Assembly (NCBI GenBank): GCA_963805445.1
Contig: CAWDUI010000012.1
Span: 395,177 to 459,176, forward strand
Source: JAENVT01 sp963805445
GTDB taxonomy: Bacteria; Actinomycetota; Acidimicrobiia; Acidimicrobiales; Ilumatobacteraceae
Length of the DNA: 64,000 bases
Direction: 5' to 3'
Part shown: one piece after another, positions 46,216-53,331 of the stretch
Layout of the letters: every line of letters starts with the position of its first letter
Numbering within the stretch: the first letter of the stretch is position 1
Translations under genes and position numbers: made by a program
The notes under the pieces: generated by a model
Database searches by the model: none
Seen by the model: the letters and a program-made list of their open reading frames with translations, nothing else
What the model was told of the DNA's origin: nothing

Positions 46216-46350
46216 ATGCTCTTGATGCTCGGAGCGTTCGTGTTCGTGATCGTCATCTTCGTCCTTCTCGGAATCACGCTCGTGCGTGCGAGCGGCTCCC
46301 GGCGGGCGGCGCTACGAGACGTCGACCAGGAAAACCCGCCTCGGTCCTGA
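46216..46350 (+). CDS. 44-residue single-helix membrane protein, cassette 2
   Basis: Starts at ATG 46216 and consists of one hydrophobic helix (Leu-Gly-Ala-Phe-Val-Phe-Val-Ile-Val-Ile-Phe-Val-Leu-Leu-Gly-Ile) followed by a basic and acidic tail. A copy of the recurrent motif starts three bases after its stop. Too short for homology judgement; the strong transmembrane segment between two motif copies is the main support. No ribosome site is visible, so it may be leaderless. Confidence 0.45.
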   Translation: MLLMLGAFVFVIVIFVLLGITLVRASGSRRAALRDVDQENPPRS

Positions 46351-46411
46351 GCACGCCGATCGGCAGTTATGGCGCGACGCTCGGCTGCACCCCGGGGCTA
46401 CGTTTGCGCGA

Positions 46412-46753
46412 GTGGATGCCGCCAGATTCGCACGAACCGCGACAGCTCTAGCAACGTGCGCCCCGGGCGTCGATGTTCAGCGACTTGACATTGATGCCAT
46501 CTCTGGTGTCGTGACGGTGTGGACTCGACATCCTGGAATGCTCATCGGCCGTCATGGAAGCACCGCCGATTCGATTCGCCACGCAATCGGTGATGCACTC
46601 GGTCTCGAGTCTCTCAAGCTCAACATTCTCGAGGTTCAACCTGACACGCCACCGGACGAGCCGGGGACGGGCGTCCGGGAGCCGCGACGGCAACCGCCGT
46701 CCGCGCCATCAGACCGCCAGCATGTCGACATCACGGACGTTGGCGCAGGCTGA
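46412..46753 (+). CDS. KH-domain RNA-binding protein, cassette 3
   Basis: A ~113-residue protein with a type II KH core: Val-Val-Thr-Val-Trp-Thr-Arg-His-Pro-Gly-Met-Leu-Ile-Gly-Arg-His-Gly-Ser-Thr, where Ile-Gly-Arg-His-Gly is the Gly-x-x-Gly RNA-binding loop, then Ile-Arg-His-Ala-Ile and a final strand Leu-Lys-Leu-Asn-Ile-Leu. This resembles the KH domain of ribosomal protein S3. The C-terminal third is Pro/Arg-rich. I take GTG 46412 as start since it follows the motif at 46353-46375. An unusual cargo for a mobile element; it may act in RNA-level interference or be a ribosome-associated factor. Confidence 0.7.
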   Translation: MDAARFARTATALATCAPGVDVQRLDIDAISGVVTVWTRHPGMLIGRHGSTADSIRHAIGDALGLESLKLNILEVQPDTPPDEPGTGVREPRRQPPSAPSDRQHVDITDVGAG

Positions 46754-46800
46754 TCGCTGGCTCGAACACAGCGCGGATCGGCAGAGCTGCGCTGGTGCAG

Positions 46801-47016
46801 TCAGGCGACGTGCTCGTGTCCGCAGCCGTGACAGAACTTGCCGAGCGCTCACTGCCACACGCGATTGGTGTTGCAATGGGTGCATCGCAATGTGGCCTGC
46901 AGTATGGCATGACAACTCGTACAACAGTCTGCAAATCGCGCCTTGCTCGCAACCCGTGTTAGCGGCGCACCGCACAGAGGGCAGCGCTCAGGTCTGCGGC
47001 GATCTTCACGAGACAA
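46801..47016 (-). CDS. Double zinc-ribbon protein with an in-frame TGA, cassette 4
   Basis: Four Cys-x-x-Cys knuckles in one frame: Cys-Pro-Leu-Cys, Cys-Thr-Ser-Cys, Cys-Thr-His-Cys and, beyond a TGA at 46849-46851, Cys-His-Gly-Cys followed by Gly-His-Glu-His. The fourth knuckle completes the second zinc site, so the TGA (Val-Trp-Gln-stop-Ala-Leu-Gly-Lys-Phe) looks like a CGA changed to TGA. As read, translation would stop after 55 residues. Start TTG 47016 is the best available; no ATG or GTG is in frame. Ends beside a motif copy at 46771-46793. Function unknown; RNA or DNA binding is typical for such ribbons. Confidence 0.5.
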
Positions 47017-47067
47017 CACCCGTCAAGGTTGCCACGCTGCAAGATCAGAGCAAGCGCGGATCGGCAG

Positions 47068-47349
47068 TTATGTGCCGGGTCGTCGCTGCCGGAATCTGGG
47101 CGAGCCGCGTGCGATCCAGTCTTCGCGATACGCCCGGAACGAGACCGGGTCGGCGGTGCCTGGATTGTCATCGTTGCCAAACTCGAAGCCACAACACGGA
47201 CACACCTCGTACGAAGGTCGACCGAGCAGATCCTCGTAAGGCGGCGTCAGCACATCCACATCAGGTGGTGGCCAATGCTCATACGGACGAGAGGTCAGCT
47301 CGTCCGAACCACAGACGGGACACGTGATCACGAAAGAAGTCTCGCTCAC
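47068..47349 (-). CDS. CPCC-family cysteine-rich protein, cassette 5
   Basis: A 93-residue protein of the cysteine-rich CPCC family (PF14206). The first knuckle is Cys-Pro-Val-Cys-Gly-Ser; the signature Val-Cys-Pro-Cys-Cys-Gly-Phe-Glu-Phe-Gly-Asn-Asp-Asp lies near residue 50, followed by Tyr-Arg-Glu-Asp-Trp. The four cysteines would hold a zinc ion. The family is widespread in polymorphic-toxin immunity and cassette arrays, but its function is not established. Start GTG 47349. The stop codon TAA lies inside a copy of the recurrent motif (47054-47076). Confidence 0.82.
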   Translation of the reverse strand: MSETSFVITCPVCGSDELTSRPYEHWPPPDVDVLTPPYEDLLGRPSYEVCPCCGFEFGNDDNPGTADPVSFRAYREDWIARGSPRFRQRRPGT

Positions 47350-47377
47350 CGAGGCACGCGAGATCGGCAGCTCTGCG

Positions 47378-48091
47378 CTATCCCTTCGACGCGGCGAGCG
47401 CCCGATCGAATTCATCCGCAATCGTGACGGTCACATCCAGTGGCGTTCCCTTGAAGCCCATTACGAAGCCAACGCCACCGTCAGCTTGCGGCACGGTGAC
47501 GACGCGAACGTCGTCATATCCGGCCCCGTCGTCACCGGTGGGGTCGACGAAGGCAATACGACCCGATGTCAGCGACACCCGCGCCTCATCTGAATCGTTC
47601 GTCACGTTGCGGTGCGGCAGCGGTTCAGAAGTCAGGGCAATGACGAAGTCCTCGTCACCATGGACGCCAGCGCCGGACTGAGGCGGCGTGCCGAAGTACA
47701 TCTCGCAGCCGACCTTGTTGTCCGTACCATCGTCGCGTCCGAGCGCCTTTGCGGCGGCAGGGACGTACGGACCGAGGGCCATCTGGGCGACGATGTCGTA
47801 CAAGCGAGTGCAATGCTCATCGAGGTCGGAATTGATCTGCTCGTTGCTTGGCATTGGTGATGGACCCGTCAGCAGAAGGGTCACCACGGTCAGCTGGGCT
47901 GACGCGGTTGTGGATGTTGTTGTGTCCGGATTGGAGGCAACCGTCGTCAGCGGAACCGCAGGCTCGGCCTCGGTGGCCGCCGTGTTCGCAGAGGACGTCG
48001 CCGACGCCGCCAACTGCGACGAGGGGTTGCCTTCGGAGCTGCATGCAGCCATCGCGACGGCGACCAACGCCGCGCACCACGAAACTCGCAT
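47378..48091 (-). CDS. Putative lipoprotein, cassette 6
   Basis: A 237-residue exported protein with a clear lipobox (Val-Ala-Met-Ala-Ala-Cys, cleaved near residue 17) followed by a Ser/Thr/Ala-rich linker. The mature domain has two cysteines (His-Cys-Thr-Arg and Gly-Cys-Glu-Met) that could pair. No family recognised. ATG 48091 is the first Met of the signal peptide; the frame upstream is unsupported. Its TAG stop is immediately followed by a motif copy (47358-47378), and a weaker related sequence lies near 48117-48135 upstream. Confidence 0.75.
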   Translation of the reverse strand: MRVSWCAALVAVAMAACSSEGNPSSQLAASATSSANTAATEAEPAVPLTTVASNPDTTTSTTASAQLTVVTLLLTGPSPMPSNEQINSDLDEHCTRLYDIVAQMALGPYVPAAAKALGRDDGTDNKVGCEMYFGTPPQSGAGVHGDEDFVIALTSEPLPHRNVTNDSDEARVSLTSGRIAFVDPTGDDGAGYDDVRVVTVPQADGGVGFVMGFKGTPLDVTVTIADEFDRALAASKG

Positions 48092-48255
48092 GGCCAATGA
48101 TCGCCGACCCTGGACCACCACGCAATGCCCACGATGCCCGACGCGTTGGACCGCCGTGTCCCGACAGTCGCCCGCCCCGAAAGCCCGATATGGAGCGGCC
48201 GCGCCAGTCCTTGAGGCTGCGACAGGTCGTGTTCGGAGCGTGCGACGATGGTGCT

Positions 48256-48858
48256 GTGAAACGCTCGACCGCTGTCAACCGCCTGAATGGCATCGCCGAC
48301 GATCTCGACCGCTCGAAGCTTTGGCATGGGTCGAGCGTCGTTGCCGGCTACGTATTCGGGGGCATGCTGGATGAAGCCGGCGATGTCGAGCGAATCCAGA
48401 TCGCGCTTGTTGTCGACGAACCTGTCGAGGATGTGCCGTGGATGAGTCACCCGGTACATCTCGAGGCGCTTGCTTCCTTGCTGCGTTTCGACAAGTTGCC
48501 GATGTTGTGGCAGTGGCGTCCGAGCGGGTGGCCAGTGTGGAACCACGAGATCATTCGAGCCGTCTCGTTCTGGTCGACGACGTCAGGTCGAGACCAAGCC
48601 GTGATCGACGCGCTCGCTTCGGGCCACCTGGACCTCGTGCAGTTCGTTGGACCTATGGACTCCGAAGAGCTCGTTGCACAGTTGCAGACGGAGCGCGATG
48701 TCGCCCGACGTCACCTCGCGGACGCGGTGGCTGGCTTTCATGAGCGTGAGTGGCGCGGTGAGCATAAAGGAGGTGGCGCCTATCCCGGAGATCATCTGTG
48801 GTCGGCCGCCGCAGGATTCCTCGATCTCGACAACGCGGTCGAGCGACTCAACCCCTGA
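48256..48858 (+). CDS. DUF7711-like hypothetical protein, cassette 7
   Basis: A 200-residue protein beginning Val-Lys-Arg-Ser-Thr-Ala-Val-Asn-Arg-Leu-Asn-Gly-Ile-Ala-Asp. Its core Leu-Pro-Met-Leu-Trp-Gln-Trp-Arg-Pro-Ser-Gly-Trp-Pro-Val-Trp-Asn-His-Glu, then Arg-Ala-Val-Ser-Phe-Trp-Ser, matches my memory of actinobacterial proteins named DUF7711. Function unknown. GTG 48256 starts the conserved block. The gene is followed after 22 bases by a type-B motif copy at 48881-48897. Confidence 0.72.
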   Translation: MKRSTAVNRLNGIADDLDRSKLWHGSSVVAGYVFGGMLDEAGDVERIQIALVVDEPVEDVPWMSHPVHLEALASLLRFDKLPMLWQWRPSGWPVWNHEIIRAVSFWSTTSGRDQAVIDALASGHLDLVQFVGPMDSEELVAQLQTERDVARRHLADAVAGFHEREWRGEHKGGGAYPGDHLWSAAAGFLDLDNAVERLNP

Positions 48859-48890
48859 GGGCCTTGCCAACCCGCTCCATAACGGGCAAT

Positions 48891-49293
48891 ATGCGCTGCT
48901 TAGGACGTGACCGATTGCTGGCTGCAATGTCGTCGGTGCTTGCATCGACGGATGCGTATGGCGACCTCCAAGTAGCCGATTTCGCGTTCCAGCAATCGAG
49001 GAAGTTCGGTCGAGATCGTCACCGGCAACATCGCAATCTCCGTATCGGCCGACTGGCTCGAAGGCGAACTCGACGTGTCGGTCCGCGCTCTGGACCACGC
49101 GATGAACCTCGCTTCAATCGTTGACACGTCACAGATGAAAGGTCTGTCGCTGTCCCGCCTCGGTAAGAGCGTCACAGCGGACATGTTGTCGCGGCGGTTG
49201 ACCCAAGTGCTCGACCTACTGGAGAAGCAACTCCCGGGACTGCTGCAAGGCCACGCCGCAGCCGAGGCAGCGCTGCGAGCGTTGGGTACATAA
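48891..49293 (+). CDS. Hypothetical protein, cassette 8 (one frame break)
   Basis: Two open segments join at ~48997: the first reads Tyr-Gly-Asp-Leu-Gln-Val-Ala-Asp-Phe-Ala-Phe-Gln-Gln-Ser, the second Val-Glu-Ile-Val-Thr-Gly-Asn-Ile-Ala-Ile-Ser-Val-Ser-Ala-Asp-Trp-Leu-Glu-Gly-Glu. Restoring one CG (TCGCGAGG) gives a smooth ~134-residue protein with alternating strands and a helical C-terminus, reminiscent of small immunity proteins, though I cannot name the family. ATG 48891 overlaps the upstream motif, so ATG 48927 may be the real start. The TAA stop is part of the next motif copy (49287-49308). Confidence 0.55.
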
Positions 49294-49411
49294 CTGCCGC
49301 TCGGCGCTACCCGTCGTGACCCCGATCGTGCTGCTAACCCTCTCCACTGGGGCTGCGAGTTAGCTATGGCATGCCTGCCGACAAATTGCGGGTTGACGTC
49401 CGGGTCGCCGG

Positions 49412-49690
49412 ATGGGTGCCAATCTGCACGGATCTATTGTTCCGACCGTGGAGCGGCCGACGTCGTCAATCGGGAAGCGACCAGCGGACGACTGGAGATT
49501 GAACAAGCGGTTCACGGATGCTCGTTGCGAGTTGGGGTCGCACTGGTGGGTGCCACGATCGGCTTTCTACTGGCCCCATTCGTGCACGAAGGATGGACCA
49601 ACTGTGCCCGATCGTTTCTTGAATGCGGGCGAAGCTGCGTTGCGCCTTGATCTACCAGTGATCGGACGCCTTTGGAATCGCAAGCAATGA
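49412..49690 (+). CDS. Hypothetical protein, cassette 9, weak
   Basis: The only support is an open frame of 92 codons with a protein-like second half (Gly-Ser-His-Trp-Trp-Val-Pro-Arg-Ser-Ala-Phe-Tyr-Trp, then Phe-Leu-Asn-Ala-Gly-Glu-Ala-Ala-Leu-Arg-Leu-Asp) between motif copies at 49287-49308 and 49767-49787. Other frames here (from ATG 49366 and 49371) are also open for part of the way, so the true gene may be frame-broken like its neighbours. Confidence 0.3.
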   Translation: MGANLHGSIVPTVERPTSSIGKRPADDWRLNKRFTDARCELGSHWWVPRSAFYWPHSCTKDGPTVPDRFLNAGEAALRLDLPVIGRLWNRKQ

Positions 49691-49784
49691 GCTGTCGTTC
49701 GGATGCAGCTCCACGACCATCTCGTTTGGAAACTAGAGCCAGATCCACGGTCAGTCCTGTGACCAGTGCATAACTGCCGATCGG

Positions 49785-49925
49785 CGCCCGAAGCAGACGA
49801 CCGGTCGGTGCCAGGTCATTGGGAAGGCCGACTTGCTGGTTGGCAAGGCGTGGCATTGCGGTATCGCGACCTGGGTTGGACTCGGAGTGTTCGCCGTTTT
49901 CACTCCGATGAGTTGGGTGCGATGA
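49785..49925 (+). pseudogene. IS30-family transposase remnant
   Basis: Pro-Glu-Ala-Asp-Asp-Arg-Ser-Val-Pro-Gly-His-Trp-Glu-Gly is the IS30 signature around the first catalytic Asp. After a shift it continues Asp-Leu-Leu-Val-Gly-Lys-Ala-Trp...Ile-Ala-Thr-Trp-Val, like the family's Gly-Asp-Leu-Ile-Val-Gly-Lys...Ile-Gly-Thr-Leu-Val. Only ~45 codons survive, starting exactly at the end of a motif copy. From 49926 to 50267 I see no convincing gene. Confidence 0.6.
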
Positions 49926-50267
49926 ACCGTCTCCGCCAATTAGGGCACTCGTTGTCGACGCACTCTGTAGGGGCCGGCGCGATGTCGCTCGTAGCAGATC
50001 ACAACTTGTGCCGTCCACGTTCGTCATCACTACGCCTCGCACTCATTAACCTGGGTGTTATCGGGGCACGTCAGCGCTCGTTCGATGCGTAAGGAGTCGC
50101 GGCAGGGTCGGCGTAGTTGCAGGCCACCCCGATGGCCGTAGCGTCTGGCGGCTCAGTGGTCTGTGTCGATACCACACGATGCCGGACGGCGCGGTTGACG
50201 CAACGAGACCGCCGTCGGCGCGGCCGACCGCTCGAAGCACGATGAGACAAGACCAAATGGAGACGAC

Positions 50268-50442
50268 ATGTCGTGGCCGCTGGGACCAGGAATCGTCACC
50301 GTCGCGACACGAAATGGTCCGATAGCCGAACCGAGCGAGTCAGCGGCACGTCGTCAGCTGGACCGATCACAACAACCAGTATCCCGACGATGCGTTGTGC
50401 ACGCATGCACAAGCACTCGATGACGCGTTGAATCATCCCTGA
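50268..50442 (+). CDS. Small hypothetical protein, cassette 10 (one frame break)
   Basis: ATG 50268 follows GGAG. The first frame gives Met-Ser-Trp-Pro-Leu-Gly-Pro-Gly-Ile-Val-Thr-Val-Ala-Thr-Arg. Restoring one CG at ~50349 (CACGCGTCG) continues with Val-Val-Ser-Trp-Thr-Asp-His-Asn-Asn-Gln-Tyr-Pro-Asp-Asp-Ala-Leu and a stop at 50440-50442, about 58 residues in all. A motif copy follows at once (50446-50462). Unrecognised. Confidence 0.4.
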
Positions 50443-50463
50443 GCCCACGGGCAATCTGCGCTA

Positions 50464-50742
50464 GTGGCAACGCTTGACGACCTGTGGGGTTCGACCGTGC
50501 GTTCAATGGGGTTTGATCCGACGGCGCGTGTTGTGACCCTCATCGCCCGGGTGACTGATGCCGGGGTTACGACACCGTTCATGCTGCGACTGTGCGGTGT
50601 CTCTGAACTGCGAGTTGAACGCCCTGACGGCGAATCGTGGGACTACACAGAGATCACTGAGGCGCATGCGGCGGACGACATCGCTACGAAAGCCACAGCG
50701 GATCGTTGTGAAATTGGTGTCTGCACAAGTCAGGTTCCCTGA
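50464..50742 (+). CDS. Hypothetical protein, cassette 11 (frame break near its end)
   Basis: GTG 50464 comes two bases after a type-B motif. The open frame (92 residues) reads like a compact beta-rich domain: Arg-Val-Val-Thr-Leu-Ile-Ala-Arg-Val-Thr-Asp-Ala-Gly, then Glu-Leu-Arg-Val-Glu-Arg-Pro-Asp-Gly-Glu. Near 50687, restoring one CG switches to a better frame (Ile-Val-Val-Lys-Leu-Val-Ser-Ala-Gln-Val-Arg-Phe-Pro-Asp-Arg-Thr-Glu-Trp-Leu) reaching the next motif at 50815. The real protein is therefore probably longer. The family is not recognised. Confidence 0.55.
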   Translation: MATLDDLWGSTVRSMGFDPTARVVTLIARVTDAGVTTPFMLRLCGVSELRVERPDGESWDYTEITEAHAADDIATKATADRCEIGVCTSQVP

Positions 50743-51242
50743 CCGCACCGAGTGGCTCGTCGACCCTGAGTATCGAACAGTCGCCGATCTGCCGTTGATT
50801 TCACTGTGGTCCGTAGCACATTACTGCCGATCGGTGCAACCTAGGCGTCGTGCTCGTCCATCTCGTCAGCAAGACGTAGCTAACCTGACGATCAACACGC
50901 ACTCAACGGGGTGCAACGGGGTTCACCAACTGGGCGATGACCTCACCATGATCGCCGACCACTCGGCGTCGATGAAGGTGCAACCCGCCGGGCCTGTTGA
51001 TGCGTCGAAGTGCGAGGGCATCTCACATGATCCACGTAGTGCGGCGTGATCGCACAGAACTGCCGATCGGTGTTAGTCGACCTGTCGTGGTGGTGCGGGC
51101 TGCCCGACGATCAGCCGCCCGGCACGTCAGCCGTTCGCGTGGATCTAGCGGTCGACGGGCCGCCAGTGGCGTGTCGAGCAGGGCGTCGCGACCGAGCGAG
51201 GCGTTCCCCTCGCCTGGTAGCCGAGGGCGACGACGCTCGGAG

Positions 51243-52505
51243 TCACCGCTCGGTGTCTGCCGGCTGCCGGTAGTCGATCGGCCAGAAGTAGGGCACAGGC
51301 TCGGTCATGATGGACTCGAGGCGGGTACGCAGATTCGTCGTGAGCCAGCCGCGCTTCTCCATTCCCAGGAGCCCGACACGAGAGAGCAGCGTTCGGGGAT
51401 ACTCGTCGCGGCGTGCGTAAATGCGCTCCGACAGGTAGTCCCGCAGTGCGTAGAAGGCTTGGAGCGCGTCGTCGGCCTCGCGGCGCGCCGGTTCGTAACC
51501 GGCGTGCACGACGAGGTTGCGGAGCAGGTAGAGGCAACGCCAGTAGGTTCCAACGACGGTGTCGATGGCTGTGACGTCCCACGTCCCGCCGACGAGGCTT
51601 GGCATCGTGGTGGTGACAACGGACTTGAGCCTGAGTTCGCCGCCCGTCGCCGCCTCGATCTCCGCCGCGGTGCGGCCGAGGTCTGTCAGCAGCATTCGCC
51701 ACACATCGAACAGCAACATCTCTGTGGCTGTCTGGAGGTTGACGACGCACTCCGCCGTGTCACCGCGACGCTGCAGTGCCCGCTCGGCGCGCTGCCACCA
51801 GTCCATGGCGCCCAGGAACGGATGGCCATCCGCCATCGCGCTCATGGCCCACCTGAACCGTTCGTCGGGCTCGATCGGGTCGACCTTGAACGGCGGGAGA
51901 TTCTCTGGATGCATGAGCATCGGCATGTCGAAGGTCCACTCGCGACCGGGCCTCAGGGTCCCCACGGCCATCACGAAGCTCAGATCATTGGGTGTGACGG
52001 GTCGCGCCGGCGAGCTCGGATAGGACATCGCAAAGCCCCGAAGGAAGACATTGAGGAAGTACAGCGATCGATGAAAGGCGAACCCCTTGTCATCCGCGTC
52101 GTCACCTACAAGCCGACGACTAGGGGTTTCCATCGTGACCCATTGCTCAATGGGGTCCTCGTTCTCGCCCCACTTCGGCACGGAGTCTCCGGCTATGTCG
52201 ATCTCGACGCCGTAGAACGTTCGGAGGGCCTGCTTGAGAAGCGGCGGCCACACGACCATCCCGGAAGTGGGCGCGTTCCAGAAGCGAAGCCGCACGAAGG
52301 GCGGAGAATCATCGGCGGCCGGGACTTCATAGGCTTGTCTGACCCAGATGTCAAATGTCCCCTCGGACACCACGCCAATAGGGAACGGCAGACGGCACGT
52401 GAAAGTGCTGCAGGTCTGTTCTGCGTCGCCGGGGTCAGGGACTCGGTACGGCGTACCACCACGGTCGGACAGCGTCCGCGGCGTTTCGCTGGGCTCAGCC
52501 ACCAT
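51243..52505 (-). CDS. HEPN-motif protein, candidate defence gene
   Basis: A 420-residue protein in two parts: a strand-rich N-terminal ~220 residues and a helical C-terminal domain. The latter holds Tyr-Leu-Leu-Arg329-Asn330-Leu-Val-Val-His334, the R-N-x3-H catalytic motif of HEPN ribonucleases, after a long helix (Arg-Gly-Asp-Thr-Ala-Glu-Cys-Val-Val-Asn-Leu-Gln-Thr-Ala-Thr-Glu). The build recalls ApeA-like antiphage proteins, but I cannot place it in a named family. ATG 52505 begins the conserved part; frames upstream are unsupported. It lies between motif copies at 51051 and 52595, inside the mobile element. From 50850 to 51242 there is only motif DNA. Confidence 0.7.
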   Translation of the reverse strand: MVAEPSETPRTLSDRGGTPYRVPDPGDAEQTCSTFTCRLPFPIGVVSEGTFDIWVRQAYEVPAADDSPPFVRLRFWNAPTSGMVVWPPLLKQALRTFYGVEIDIAGDSVPKWGENEDPIEQWVTMETPSRRLVGDDADDKGFAFHRSLYFLNVFLRGFAMSYPSSPARPVTPNDLSFVMAVGTLRPGREWTFDMPMLMHPENLPPFKVDPIEPDERFRWAMSAMADGHPFLGAMDWWQRAERALQRRGDTAECVVNLQTATEMLLFDVWRMLLTDLGRTAAEIEAATGGELRLKSVVTTTMPSLVGGTWDVTAIDTVVGTYWRCLYLLRNLVVHAGYEPARREADDALQAFYALRDYLSERIYARRDEYPRTLLSRVGLLGMEKRGWLTTNLRTRLESIMTEPVPYFWPIDYRQPADTER

Positions 52506-52767
52506 CGATTCAGCGTAGAGGAATCTCGTCTTGCGACACCTCAGTGGCTGAGTTTGGTTGGTGGTTCTACAAAGGTGGGAAGAACCGTCGGCCCGCACCG
52601 ATCTGCCGTTCTCGCGTCTGTCCGTGAGCGCAGCAACGTGAGCACACCTGTGGTTACACGGGTGACCTCCGATCACCGGAATAACAAGTGCGATTACCGG
52701 AATAACCGCGTTCGGTGCGAATGACGGTGCTTGCGCTGACGCGCCGCAACGGGCAACATGCGCCGTG

Positions 52768-53103
52768 ATGGCGGTTCCGATGCTTCGTGCGCTGACCGAG
52801 TCCGGAGCAACCTGGGACGACCCATCCGAGGATCTGCTGTTCGAACTTCTGACGGACGTTGAGCGTGGTGACGAGACGTGGTTCATCGTAGAGCGTGTCT
52901 CGGACGCGACCGGGCAGACCTACATCCAGGTCATTCAGGATGGTCACGGCGGGTGGACCTTGGAGCGTCGTGAGGGAGGGCCGGATAGGCACTTTGGCGC
53001 AACACGCGCCGATCTTCGGCTCGCCCATGAGACGATGACCGCCTGGGCCTTCGAACTGCCATTGGTTCCGCCTCTCGGCGAGTGGGCGACCATCACGACT
53101 TAG
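52768..53103 (+). CDS. Hypothetical protein, cassette-like
   Basis: A 111-residue acidic protein starting at ATG 52768 (or GTG 52765) directly after a type-B motif. Composition suggests a beta sheet then a helix: Thr-Trp-Phe-Ile-Val-Glu-Arg-Val-Ser, Tyr-Ile-Gln-Val-Ile-Gln-Asp-Gly, Gly-Gly-Trp-Thr-Leu-Glu-Arg-Arg. Small immunity proteins look like this, but no family is recognised. The next 228 bases (53104-53331) hold nothing clear. Confidence 0.65.
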   Translation: MAVPMLRALTESGATWDDPSEDLLFELLTDVERGDETWFIVERVSDATGQTYIQVIQDGHGGWTLERREGGPDRHFGATRADLRLAHETMTAWAFELPLVPPLGEWATITT

Positions 53104-53331
53104 ACCACCGCCCAGATCTCGTCTGAGTGCTGCTCAGCTCTCAGCAGCGATCGCATGTCAGCACCCACACCACCCCAGCCCTCTCACCGACGTTGTGCTC
53201 ACCCCGCTCCACCAAGATCACTCCTCGCACGTGCGTTTACTATTTCCATCTCTACTGCACATCTGCACCAATGGTGCCCGAACACGTCCACAGTCGGCCG
53301 CGAGCGCCACGTCATCGGGCAAGCTGGTTGA

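Larger units (their letters stand above)
45788..52764. repeat. Recurrent 18-22 bp motif at gene boundaries (cassette-like array)
   Basis: Type A consensus CRCAKAACTGCCGATCSG, type B roughly AACGGGCAAYATGCGC; B read backwards resembles A with a bulge. Plus-strand positions: 45788-45797, 46146-46162, 46353-46375, 46771-46793, 47054-47076, 47358-47378, 48881-48897, 49287-49308, 49767-49787, 50446-50462, 50815-50839, 51051-51074, 52595-52616, 52747-52764. Nearly every small gene here has one at its stop (several stops lie inside it) and often one at its start. I see none outside the element. It resembles, but does not match, the consensus of integron attC sites. Confidence 0.7.

Noticed and set aside
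45351..46851. TGA recoded as a sense codon (alternative genetic code or selenocysteine)
   Set aside because: Most genes in the window end in TGA at the expected place, and no SECIS-like hairpin stands out after the two in-frame TGA codons.
45788..52764. Calling the recurrent motif classical integron attC sites
   Set aside because: The arms do not match the RYYYAAC/GTTRRRY consensus, full two-arm sites are not evident at most junctions, and no integron integrase is in the window.
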